From a bacterium (GTDB lineage: Bacteria; UBP6; UBA1177; JAKLFG01), in assembly GCA_022709425.1 (NCBI GenBank), contig JAKLIW010000019.1:1-46723 (forward strand): DNA of 46,723 nucleotides, in the 5' to 3' direction. The notes beneath the pieces are model-generated. The model saw only the letters and a program-made list of their open reading frames with translations. It searched no databases and was not told the DNA's origin. A program made the translations under genes and the position numbers. Positions 15,180 through 23,007 of the stretch are shown piece after piece; the first letter of the stretch is position 1, and every line of letters begins with the position of its first letter.

Positions 15180-17360
15180 TTAGCAGCCGCCTTCGCCGCC
15201 GCTTCCGCAATCCTTTTTACCCGGCACGATGATGGTAACGGTCTGCGTATCGAGAACAGCGCCGGTGACTTGATCAAGAATGTCAATATAAGCGGTGAAA
15301 ACAACCGCAGCGGTCGAGGTCGGTTCGAAACAGGTGTCATTCTGAGCATGGACGGTGAAAAGTAATTTTGACCCCACCTTTGCCGGACTTGAAGTGCCCG
15401 TAGCAAAATTGCTGAAGCCGTTGTTGTATGCCGATCCGTTATAGGCTGCCGGCTGTGCTGTCGGAGCACAACTTTTTTCGGGCTCATCAGGGGGGCTGAC
15501 GAACTGAAGCGATTCTATTTTCTTGAGGAAACAGGCAGTGTCGATGGTGAGTCCATCACCGTCGTCCTTGCCAAGGGAAAGAACGTTGAATGTCGCATAT
15601 TTCACAACGGCATCGATCCCATCAACGACCGATGTGCCAAGGCCGCTACCGTCTGCCGGGATTTGGTAGCGTAGTGTACATTGACCACCAGTCGGATTAA
15701 CGGAGCCGCCGGAAAGAGTACAGCATTTGCTATCGCCGCATCGCCAAGAAGAAACGCCGGTCTTGAATGCGCAGACAGGAACTTTTGCTCCAGTCGAATC
15801 GGAAATGTCATTAAGTTGAGGCGTTGCATCGGTGTCAGTCCCCGGTTGCACAGTTATCGTACGAACGCCTAGCGCATTAAGGGCGGTTATCGTTTCGTCT
15901 CGAGAATGCATTCCCGAAGAACCGGAAACGGGCGTATGGCTAGGAGCGTCAGTAATGTGCAAGGCAATGGGAATAGACCCTGAGCGGAAACCAACGCCAC
16001 CAAGACCACCACCGGTATATGCCGGAATGGACCCGCTACCGGAACAACTATCGCATCCACTACCGGAAGAATAAGAGACTGAACCTCCAGCGCCCGTGGC
16101 GAGTTGGTAAAGTGACTCATAACCTGATTCCGGTATATCGAGACCGTCCCCTAGCGAGAGTGCGTTCACGCCATTTTGTGCTGTTGTCGCATTCGTGGTT
16201 GGGCTTTGGAGCAATTCCCAAGGAACATCACTGCTTGCGCCAAAATCACAGATGGGGAAATCTTCAAAATGAGAGACGCCAAAGGCGCTATCGCTCACAC
16301 GATTTTTTGTTTCGGTCATGATGGTAGAGAGGCCTGTCTTGAGATTGTTGATTTCTTCGCTCATTGAGTACGTTGTGTCGACATTAAAAAATATGTCGGT
16401 CTTGCGAACTGTCGGAGCAAAGGTGAGGACATCGGTTTTCTCGGGATCCTGATAGGGGAGGACAAAGTAGAAATCGACAAAATCCTTGACCCCGACAAGT
16501 GGGTCGCATAAGTCACTACCAACGGCTTTTTCTGCCAAATCATCGTAGCCGTCCCCATCGGTATCAAGATAAGTGCGAGAATCTTTAGCGATGTTAGCAC
16601 AGTAGATCTCTACGGAATCGGTCAAGCCGTCACTATCGCTATCGGTATCAACGAAATCCATGTAGCCGTCGCCGTCGCTGTCTATCGGCGCCGATCCGGC
16701 GGAACCGCCGTATTCGACCGAGTCGACAAAGCCGTCATTATCGCTGTCGGTATCAAGGAAATTCGGCACGCCGTCACTCTCGAAATCGGTGTCTCCTTCG
16801 TACATATCGGGGATGCCGTCGTCGTCCGAATCGGTATCGAGATAGTTCGCAGTGCCGTCACCATCGGCATCGCCCAGCCCTTCGACGCCGTTGAGTATGC
16901 CATCGTCATCTTCGTCAAGATTCTCCCAGACCACCACATCTTGATCGACCTGTGGTGTATAGTCATCGACCACCTCGTCGGCCGCCTCGTCTGCGGTTTC
17001 ATCGACAAGGGTGTCGGTGCCCGCCTCATCGACATCGGTGGGCATTATCGCATCTTCATCAGTGGTCGTTATGCTGTCGGAGTTCCCATCAGGCGATACG
17101 GTATCGTTGTCGAGGGAAGTTCCGTCTTCCTCGGGCTGAACGGCATCGCTGTCGTCAACGACCACCGCGTCATCGGTTATCGCGGCATCGTCCTTGACAA
17201 GCGGTTTGTCGCTGTCGGGTAGCCCGCTTTGATCGATATCGCCGGAGATATTATTGTCAGTGCCGCTCAAGTCGTCATCGGGGATAGCCTGTTTCACACT
17301 ATCGCAGGCGACAAGGAACAGGAACGCCGCAACGATCCATGCATAAACAAAACGAACCAT
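15180..17360 (-). CDS. Lipoprotein with calcium-type Asp repeats and von Willebrand A domain
   Basis: The 726-residue protein has lipobox LVAC (Cys19, Asp at +2) and an acidic linker to about residue 150. A run of thrombospondin-type-3 repeats (about 150-290, D-x-D-x-D-G pattern) should bind calcium. The von Willebrand A domain (about 315-530) has a MIDAS variant D328-T-T-Y-S-M-S and a downstream I-T-D-A-P. A C-terminal beta domain ends with CGSGGEGGC. It is a paralogue of the gene at 24638: both share PYQ-P-E-K-T-D, the A domain and the V-T-I-I-V-P-G ending, but the other lacks the final Cys-rich tail. It is probably a surface adhesion or scaffold protein. It converges on the CPBP gene with 15 bases between stops. 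Confidence 0.88.
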   Translation of the reverse strand: MVRFVYAWIVAAFLFLVACDSVKQAIPDDDLSGTDNNISGDIDQSGLPDSDKPLVKDDAAITDDAVVVDDSDAVQPEEDGTSLDNDTVSPDGNSDSITTTDEDAIMPTDVDEAGTDTLVDETADEAADEVVDDYTPQVDQDVVVWENLDEDDDGILNGVEGLGDADGDGTANYLDTDSDDDGIPDMYEGDTDFESDGVPNFLDTDSDNDGFVDSVEYGGSAGSAPIDSDGDGYMDFVDTDSDSDGLTDSVEIYCANIAKDSRTYLDTDGDGYDDLAEKAVGSDLCDPLVGVKDFVDFYFVLPYQDPEKTDVLTFAPTVRKTDIFFNVDTTYSMSEEINNLKTGLSTIMTETKNRVSDSAFGVSHFEDFPICDFGASSDVPWELLQSPTTNATTAQNGVNALSLGDGLDIPESGYESLYQLATGAGGSVSYSSGSGCDSCSGSGSIPAYTGGGLGGVGFRSGSIPIALHITDAPSHTPVSGSSGMHSRDETITALNALGVRTITVQPGTDTDATPQLNDISDSTGAKVPVCAFKTGVSSWRCGDSKCCTLSGGSVNPTGGQCTLRYQIPADGSGLGTSVVDGIDAVVKYATFNVLSLGKDDGDGLTIDTACFLKKIESLQFVSPPDEPEKSCAPTAQPAAYNGSAYNNGFSNFATGTSSPAKVGSKLLFTVHAQNDTCFEPTSTAAVVFTAYIDILDQVTGAVLDTQTVTIIVPGKKDCGSGGEGGC

Positions 17361-17388
17361 GAGAACCTCCTCAAAAAAGCTTTGTGTT

Positions 17389-17409
17389 GGGTTCAGTCTA
17401 CACGAACCC
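17389..17409. repeat. Inverted repeat enclosing the -10 box of the vWA lipoprotein gene
   Basis: GGGTTC (17389-17394) and GAACCC (17404-17409) flank nine bases that contain the predicted minus-strand -10 box. A repressor site or an RNA hairpin are both possible. Confidence 0.4.
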
Positions 17410-17422
17410 GTTATTTTTTCAA
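17395..17422 (-). promoter_or_regulatory. Promoter of the vWA lipoprotein gene
   Basis: Minus strand TTGAAA (17422-17417), 16-base spacer, TAGACT (17400-17395). AGGAGG then precedes the ATG at 17360. Confidence 0.5.
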
Positions 17423-17441
17423 CTAAAATTTTAGAACTGCC

Positions 17442-19238
17442 CTACATTACGAGCGAACAGCCGCAACCGTTTTCTTCTTCGAAAAGCAGTCCATCATCAT
17501 CGGGGGACTCTCCGCCGCTGTCACCAGACCCGGTATCCACTGCGCCGTCGGGAATGGTGGCATCGTCATCGTTGGTCTGGTCGTCGTCGGTGACGGGAAT
17601 CTCGCCGCAGGTGGTGTCGGGCGGATAAGGATCGGTCACCGTATCGGGACATGACTGGTCGAAGAAACTGCGGAGCGGGAGCCCTTGATTGCTCAGGTAG
17701 GCGGCCGCTTCACCGACCACGGCATCCCAGATGCGGGCGGTGTTTTTGAAAGAGGTGTTCTTCGGCAAACCCTCCTGCGGCTGAATCTTGAAACGAAGCA
17801 GGATGCGCGGACAATTCACCTCGTCCTGACAGATATCGAGCGTGTCGGCGACGAGCATACCGCCGAAGAGGGGCGATTCGCCGTTCACGTCATCGACCGG
17901 TTCGTAACAGGTACCGGTGCCGGTGCGGTCTATTTGGGTCGATCCGGCTATATATTTGAGCCCGGCCGGCATAGTGTCCTGTACCATCACCATCGATGCC
18001 GTCTCTTGACCGTGGTTCTCCACCCATATTTCGTAGGCGCTGACCCGGTCATGACAGATATTGTCGGGACTCTGCGAATTGGTCAGCAGATATTTTTCAT
18101 CCATGGCCGGAATATCGAATGCGGGGAGCTTGGTGTCCACCGACATCATCATGTAGTTGGTCAGCAGGATGTCGGAGCCGGTCCCTATCTGGAAATCGAA
18201 CGCGGTGGTGCCGTACTTGATGTGCTCGTTGATGAGTCCCTGCGTATCGTTCGGGTCGTACTGCAAGAGGAACGTGTCGACATCGAGCGAGAATTCGACG
18301 ATACATTCGGCGGTCGGTTCCTTTTTATAATTATAATTAAGGTATTTATTGTTGAAAGGAAGGTCGGGCGGGTTGCATTGGTCGGCGAGGATCAACGGAT
18401 TGTTGGCGGTCAGATTGCCCTTGATGCGGAGGAATTCCTTGGCCGAATCGACATCGTCGCCGTCGCTGGTCACCACCGACAGTTTCACCGCCGCCTGATC
18501 GGGCAGCTCGAAGCCGGTGATGTGGATGGTCAGCGGGTTGAAGGTGGTCCCCGAACTCCACTCCATGCCGTAGTAGAAGTAGAGCCGTTTGCGCGCTATC
18601 TGCTTCGATCCGTAGATGAGGATGAGCTGCCAGCCGCCCACCATCGAGGCCGACGAGCAGTAGGCGTGGTTGGAATCGGCGATGCAGTCGTAGATGTCGT
18701 CGACCCCTTTGACGGTATAGTCGCCGGTGAGCGACAACTGATCGGGCGAATCGGGGTCGCCTTCCTGATAGAGCTTCATGATATCGGTCACATCGACGCG
18801 GTAGAGGTAATAGTAATAGCCCGATTCCCAGTGCGATTCGAATTCGAGCGTGTCGGGCGATGCCGAATTGCCCGCCTGCGTCGCCGCCACCTCGTGTTCG
18901 GTCCCGTCGGGAGTGATCAGCGTCACGGTGTTGTCGCCGAAGGCGTTCTTGTCTGCGTCATCCTTCGAGACGACCCATAGCAGCATCGCTTTCTCGACCA
19001 CGGCGTCGGGCGGGATATCTTCCGATCCCAGCACCGCGGTGGTTCCAGCGATACCGAGCGATGTGTCGCCCTGATGGACGCCGTCCTCGTAGGATTGCGC
19101 CTGATTGTCGGCGAGGAGCGACTTGGAGATGATGAAGTAGTCGTAGGCCCCTTCATAGGTGAAGGCGGGCTGGTCGTAGAAGGCGAAGGCGGTGGCGCTC
19201 GTCAGCAGCAGAATGGCGGCAATGACGACTTTCGGCAT
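17442..19238 (-). CDS. Secreted protein with DUF11-like domain and short Cys tail
   Basis: The 598-residue protein has a Sec signal peptide (MPKVVIAAILLLTSATAFA, cleavage after about 19) and no lipobox. The N-terminal 400 residues are mixed beta sequence that I do not recognise. Residues about 410-530 fit a DUF11-type Ig repeat: a V-E-N-H-G-Q-E-T-A-S strand, D-T-M-P-A-G-L-K-Y, and later FKNTARI. The end is an acidic linker (TDDDQTNDDDAT to ESPDDDG) closing with E-E-E-N-G-C-G-C-S-L-V-M. That resembles the start of a MYXO-CTERM sorting tail, but the hydrophobic helix and Arg cluster are missing, and the downstream bases do not supply them in another frame. The product is probably at the cell surface or secreted. 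Confidence 0.8.
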   Translation of the reverse strand: MPKVVIAAILLLTSATAFAFYDQPAFTYEGAYDYFIISKSLLADNQAQSYEDGVHQGDTSLGIAGTTAVLGSEDIPPDAVVEKAMLLWVVSKDDADKNAFGDNTVTLITPDGTEHEVAATQAGNSASPDTLEFESHWESGYYYYLYRVDVTDIMKLYQEGDPDSPDQLSLTGDYTVKGVDDIYDCIADSNHAYCSSASMVGGWQLILIYGSKQIARKRLYFYYGMEWSSGTTFNPLTIHITGFELPDQAAVKLSVVTSDGDDVDSAKEFLRIKGNLTANNPLILADQCNPPDLPFNNKYLNYNYKKEPTAECIVEFSLDVDTFLLQYDPNDTQGLINEHIKYGTTAFDFQIGTGSDILLTNYMMMSVDTKLPAFDIPAMDEKYLLTNSQSPDNICHDRVSAYEIWVENHGQETASMVMVQDTMPAGLKYIAGSTQIDRTGTGTCYEPVDDVNGESPLFGGMLVADTLDICQDEVNCPRILLRFKIQPQEGLPKNTSFKNTARIWDAVVGEAAAYLSNQGLPLRSFFDQSCPDTVTDPYPPDTTCGEIPVTDDDQTNDDDATIPDGAVDTGSGDSGGESPDDDGLLFEEENGCGCSLVM

Positions 19239-19273
19239 GGCATCCTCCCATCATTTTGAAATCAACCGGAAGG

Positions 19274-19302
19274 AGCCTAACGCAGAGGGAAGGGGATGTC
19301 AA
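19274..19302 (-). promoter_or_regulatory. Promoter of the DUF11-like secreted protein gene
   Basis: Minus strand TTGACA (19302-19297), 17-base spacer, TAGGCT (19279-19274). Confidence 0.55.
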
Positions 19303-19328
19303 GAAGCGAAAAGTTTTCCCGATTATTA

Positions 19329-19356
19329 TTGCTCCGTGGGGAAAAGCGTATATAAT
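19329..19356 (+). promoter_or_regulatory. Promoter of the small membrane protein-psd-xer run
   Basis: TTGCTC (19329-19334), 16-base spacer, TATAAT (19351-19356), followed at once by CGCCCCGG. AAGGAG (19375-19380) precedes the ATG at 19386. Confidence 0.65.
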
Positions 19357-19385
19357 CGCCCCGGCAACTTGTTGAAGGAGATATC

Positions 19386-19859
19386 ATGTACCGTTTCATT
19401 ACCTTGATTCTACTGATGGTACTGGTCACACTGCCGTTCACCGCGCAGGCCGGCGACGACGTATCGCTGACCAAAAACGTCGAAACGACCCATCCCTACC
19501 TGTGGCACGGTGTCGGGCTGGCCGGCGGCGGCGCCCTTATCTTTATAGTGGGTATAGCCTTCAACGCGGCGGCCGACAGCGAATACGACAAATACGATTC
19601 GATGATGAGCGAGGCCAAGATGAAGGCGGCCATCGCGGCGGGAGAGACCAAGATCGATTATACCGCGCGGGCCGACAGCCATCTCGCCGACGGCAAGAGC
19701 TATGCGGCGACCCGCACCGTTTCCTATGTCGCGGGCGGCATCCTTGCCCTGACCGGCGGCATCCTGATGCTCCTGACCGAGGAAAAGAGCACCGTCCCGA
19801 AATTCGCCGCGACCACCGATGGTAAAGGGGTCTACGCCAACCTGACCCTTTCGTTCTAG
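19386..19859 (+). CDS. Small exported membrane protein, function unknown
   Basis: The 157-residue protein has a signal peptide ending T-A-Q-A (about residue 22) and two further hydrophobic segments (about 43-58 and 115-133). A charged loop with repeated A-D-S between them (for example NAAADSEYDKYDS) resembles loops of TPR-less envelope proteins with no assigned role. It starts five bases after AAGGAG under a clear promoter, and psd follows 10 bases downstream, so it may act in membrane biology, but nothing in the sequence proves this. Confidence 0.7.
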   Translation: MYRFITLILLMVLVTLPFTAQAGDDVSLTKNVETTHPYLWHGVGLAGGGALIFIVGIAFNAAADSEYDKYDSMMSEAKMKAAIAAGETKIDYTARADSHLADGKSYAATRTVSYVAGGILALTGGILMLLTEEKSTVPKFAATTDGKGVYANLTLSF

Positions 19860-19869
19860 GATAGCGCCT

Positions 19870-20676
19870 ATGCTGACCAGCATGTTCCTCTTCAGCATAT
19901 CTTTCCCGTGCCTGAGCCGTTTTTACGGCCGCCTCGTCCGCATCGAACGGCCCCGCTGGCTCGTTCGGCGGGTGATCGCGCTCTTCATGCGCCATTACGC
20001 CATAACGATGGACGACTATCAGGGAACCCCCGACGACTACCGCAGTCTCGGCGCATTCTTCGCGCGACCGCTCGACCCGGCGAAGCGGACAATACCGACC
20101 GACGCGGCCCACTTTCTCGCCCCGGCCGACAGCGTGCTGACGGTCTGCGAAACGGTCCACGAGGACACGGCGACGCAGGTGAAGGGACGCGACTACCGCC
20201 TCACCGAACTGGTGGGAGAGCCGCTCGACCTTGCGGCCGGCTGGCGCGTCGCGGTGCTTTACCTTTCGCCGCACGATTACCACCGCTACCACCTCTCGAT
20301 GGGCGGGAAACTCGTCGCGGCCCGTCGTGACGGGGCGCGGCTCTATCCGGTCAACCGTCTTTCGGTCAATAACATCGACAACCTGTTCGTCCGCAACGAG
20401 CGGGTGACCTTGAAATTCAACACCACCGGCCACGACTGGTACTATATCGCCGTCGGCGCGACCTTCGTCGGCAGTATCACCACCGTCGCGGGCGATATTC
20501 CGACGGCGGGGGAATGGCATCCGGTGAACACGGACCTGCCGCAGTCGGCCGAAGTGGGCCGTTTCGACATGGGATCGACCATCATCGTGGTCGTTCCGGC
20601 GGCGCTGGCGGGCGAACCGCTCATGGCCATCGGCTCGAAGGTGCGGACGGGCGATAAGCTCTGGCGAGTAGCGTGA
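19870..20676 (+). CDS. psd: Phosphatidylserine decarboxylase
   Basis: The 268-residue proenzyme makes phosphatidylethanolamine from phosphatidylserine at the inner membrane. Family features are the N-terminal membrane-associated part, N-x-F-F-A-R-P-L-like sequence (about 55-62), the L-S-P-H-D-Y-H-R-Y-H block, and the self-cleavage motif M-G-S236-T near the C-terminus. Cleavage there leaves the Ser as the pyruvoyl group; Met replaces the more usual Leu of LGST. It is somewhat shorter than the Escherichia coli enzyme. No phosphatidylserine synthase gene is in the window. The stop overlaps the xer start. Confidence 0.93.
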   Translation: MLTSMFLFSISFPCLSRFYGRLVRIERPRWLVRRVIALFMRHYAITMDDYQGTPDDYRSLGAFFARPLDPAKRTIPTDAAHFLAPADSVLTVCETVHEDTATQVKGRDYRLTELVGEPLDLAAGWRVAVLYLSPHDYHRYHLSMGGKLVAARRDGARLYPVNRLSVNNIDNLFVRNERVTLKFNTTGHDWYYIAVGATFVGSITTVAGDIPTAGEWHPVNTDLPQSAEVGRFDMGSTIIVVVPAALAGEPLMAIGSKVRTGDKLWRVA

Positions 20677-21608
20677 TGCAGCCCGACGACGCCAAGGAAC
20701 TCCGCAGATATCTCGATTTCGTCAAGATAGAGAAACGGCTGTCGAAGAACAGCGTATCGGCCTACGAAAGCGACCTCGAACAGTTCTTCGCTCACCTCGA
20801 TACGGCGGGAAAAACCCTCTCGACGCTCGATCCGGTGACGCTGACCGACTACCTCGTCGAGATATCGAAGGACCTCAAGCTCAAGGACCGGTCGCTCGCC
20901 CGGAAGATATCGGCCCTGCGCGGCTTTTTCCGCTTTCAGGTGGAGCGCGAGAAACTCTCCTCGGAACTCATCGAGGCGATGGAGCCGGTCAAACTGGCGC
21001 GCACTCTGCCGGTATTCCTCTCGATCGAAGAGATGCAGGCGCTCTTGGGCGCCATCGACACCGCGACCGAGCCGGGATACCGCGACCGGACGATGTTTGA
21101 ACTGTTCTATTCGTCGGGGCTGCGGGTATCGGAACTGGTCAACCTGAAACTGGGCGACATCTACCCGGCCGACCGGATCATCCGCGTCTTCGGCAAAGGG
21201 TCGAAGGAGCGGGTGGTGCCCTACAGCGACGACGCGGCGCGCTATCTCGAGACCTATGTCGGGGCGATGCGCCACAAACTGATGAAGCCGGGGGCGTGGA
21301 ACGACATCCTGTTCCTCAACAAGAACGGCAAGAAATTCACGCGGCAGGGGATATGGAAGAAACTCAAGGAATACGCGAAACTGGCGGGCATCGACAAGGA
21401 CATCTCTCCCCATAAACTGCGCCACACCTTCGCGACCCATCTGTTGGAAGGAGGCGCCGATCTGCGGTCGCTCCAGATGCTGCTGGGGCACGCGAGCATC
21501 AACACCACCGAGATCTACACCCATGTCGAACAGCAGCACATCAAGAACGAATTCAACAAACTCCATCCGCGTAAACGGATGAAGAACGGAGGAAGCGATA
21601 ATGGATAA
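20676..21608 (+). CDS. xerD: Tyrosine recombinase XerC/XerD
   Basis: The 310-residue protein has an N-terminal SAM-like core-binding domain (to about 105) and a catalytic domain with all active residues: R150 in S-S-G-L-R-V-S-E-L, H246 and R249 in H-K-L-R-H-T-F, H272 in L-G-H-A, and Y281 in I-Y-T-H-V. XerC/XerD resolve chromosome dimers at dif. No dif-like site was recognised in the window. The ATG at 20676 overlaps the psd stop by one base; a GTG at 20673 is an alternative. I cannot separate XerC from XerD by eye. Its housekeeping context argues against a mobile-element integrase. Confidence 0.88.
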   Translation: MQPDDAKELRRYLDFVKIEKRLSKNSVSAYESDLEQFFAHLDTAGKTLSTLDPVTLTDYLVEISKDLKLKDRSLARKISALRGFFRFQVEREKLSSELIEAMEPVKLARTLPVFLSIEEMQALLGAIDTATEPGYRDRTMFELFYSSGLRVSELVNLKLGDIYPADRIIRVFGKGSKERVVPYSDDAARYLETYVGAMRHKLMKPGAWNDILFLNKNGKKFTRQGIWKKLKEYAKLAGIDKDISPHKLRHTFATHLLEGGADLRSLQMLLGHASINTTEIYTHVEQQHIKNEFNKLHPRKRMKNGGSDNG

Positions 21609-22257
21609 CGACAAACTGATGCAGATCCTGATATGGGTGGTGCCGGTGCTGTTCAGCATCGTCATACACGAGGTGTCGCACGGCTGGGTCGCCTCGAAGC
21701 TGGGCGATCAGACCGCCAAGGTGATGGGGCGTCTTACCCTCAATCCGATACATCACATCGATATCCTTGGCACCATCGTTATCCCGCTCATCGGCATCAT
21801 CGCCGGCGGCTTTGTCTTTGGCTGGGCCAAACCGGTCCCGGTCAATCCCTATAATTTCTACCAGCATATCAATGTCCGCAAGGGGATGATGCAGGTGGCG
21901 CTCGCCGGTCCGGCGTCGAACTTCATACTCGCCTTTGCCGCCTCGTTCCTGCTGGTCGGTTCGCAGATGTTCTTCCCGAACGATTTTGTTTTGTGGCTGA
22001 TGAGCGCGCTGGTCTGGATAAACATCTATCTCGCCATTTTCAACCTTATCCCGATACCGCCGCTCGACGGTTCAAAGATACTGATGGGGTTCACCCCCTA
22101 CAAATACGACGAATTCTTCATGAAGGTCGAACGCTACGGTTTCTTCATCCTCATCTTCCTGCTGGTGACCGATCTGATCAAGTTCCTTCTGATGCCGGCG
22201 CAGTGGATATTCCAGCTGTTCATCTGGGTGCCGCAGACCATATTTTCGATGATATAA
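21601..22257 (+). CDS. Site-2 protease family protein (M50)
   Basis: The 218-residue polytopic membrane metalloprotease has H23-E24-V-S-H27, the zinc motif HExxH, in its first membrane segment. The second motif, N-L-I-P-I-P-P-L-D-G, supplies the third ligand. It is a short form with no PDZ or CBS domain, the kind usually annotated as site-2 protease family with unknown substrates. Its start overlaps the xer stop by eight bases, so it is coupled to that gene. Confidence 0.92.
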   Translation: MDNDKLMQILIWVVPVLFSIVIHEVSHGWVASKLGDQTAKVMGRLTLNPIHHIDILGTIVIPLIGIIAGGFVFGWAKPVPVNPYNFYQHINVRKGMMQVALAGPASNFILAFAASFLLVGSQMFFPNDFVLWLMSALVWINIYLAIFNLIPIPPLDGSKILMGFTPYKYDEFFMKVERYGFFILIFLLVTDLIKFLLMPAQWIFQLFIWVPQTIFSMI

Positions 22258-22271
22258 CGGAGGAGGGGACC

Positions 22272-22931
22272 ATGTTCAAGCCGACCGAGTATTTCGATCT
22301 TTCCAAGAGCGAATTCAGTTCGATCTTCGACGGCGTGGAATATGTATGGCAGATATTGCCCAAAATAACGGACTATATCAAGGCGGCCCGTCCGCGCCTC
22401 ATCGCCGCCGGATACCGCGAGACAGCGCCCGATTTGTGGTTGGGCGAGGGGACCGTCATCCCGCCGACCGCGTCGGTCAGCGGCCCGGCGATCATCGGGA
22501 AGAAGGTCGAGATACGGCACGGCGCCTTCATCCGCGGTAGCGCCATCATCGGCAACGGCTGCGTCATCGGGAATTCATGCGAGATAAAGAATTCGTTCAT
22601 TTTCGACTCGGTACAGATACCGCATTTCAACTATGTCGGCGATTCGGTGATGGGCTATAAGTCGCACATCGGGGCGGGGGTCATCCTGTCGAACGTCAAA
22701 TCGGTGCCGGGAAATGTCTCGGTGAAGACGAAAGAGGGCTTCATCGACACCGGCCTGCGGAAGTTCTCGGCCATCATCGGCGACCACACCGAGGCAGGCT
22801 GTAACACCGTCTTCAACCCCGGCACCATCGTCGGGAAGGAGTGCGTCATCTACCCGCTCACCAGCGTCCGCGGCGTCATCCCGGCCCGCACCATCGTCAA
22901 GAACGACGGCAAGATGATGCAGAAACGGTGA
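22272..22931 (+). CDS. Left-handed beta-helix (hexapeptide-repeat) transferase-like protein
   Basis: The 219-residue protein starts at ATG 22272 with GGAGGAGGGG just upstream. After about 60 N-terminal residues it is built of hexapeptide repeats of the [LIV]-G-x4 type, for example AIIGKKVEI, SAIIGNGCVIGNSCEI and GTIVGKECVIYP. These form the left-handed beta helix of GlmU-like and other nucleotide-sugar acyl- or nucleotidyltransferases. There is no N-terminal nucleotidyltransferase domain. The H-F-N-Y-V-G-D-S segment and the buried-Asn pattern recall the GlmU acetyltransferase half. The precise substrate is unknown. Confidence 0.85.
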   Translation: MFKPTEYFDLSKSEFSSIFDGVEYVWQILPKITDYIKAARPRLIAAGYRETAPDLWLGEGTVIPPTASVSGPAIIGKKVEIRHGAFIRGSAIIGNGCVIGNSCEIKNSFIFDSVQIPHFNYVGDSVMGYKSHIGAGVILSNVKSVPGNVSVKTKEGFIDTGLRKFSAIIGDHTEAGCNTVFNPGTIVGKECVIYPLTSVRGVIPARTIVKNDGKMMQKR

Positions 22932-22944
22932 ATTGCCTTTTTGG

Positions 22945-22973
22945 TTGACTTTCCGGCATAAATCCAAGATAAT
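22945..22973 (+). promoter_or_regulatory. Promoter of the frameshifted lipoprotein gene
   Basis: TTGACT (22945-22950), 17-base spacer, GATAAT (22968-22973). Confidence 0.55.
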
Positions 22974-23007
22974 TGCGCCATGAAACAGCGGATGGGAGGG
23001 ATCGACG

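Noticed and set aside
17442..17490. MYXO-CTERM sorting signal at the end of the DUF11-like protein
   Set aside because: The Gly-Cys-Gly-Cys start resembles it, but there is no hydrophobic helix or Arg cluster, and the downstream bases do not encode one in any frame.
17685..18980. 431-codon plus-strand frame opposite the DUF11-like protein
   Set aside because: Shadow of a signal-peptide-bearing gene with its own promoter on the minus strand; no recognisable domain.
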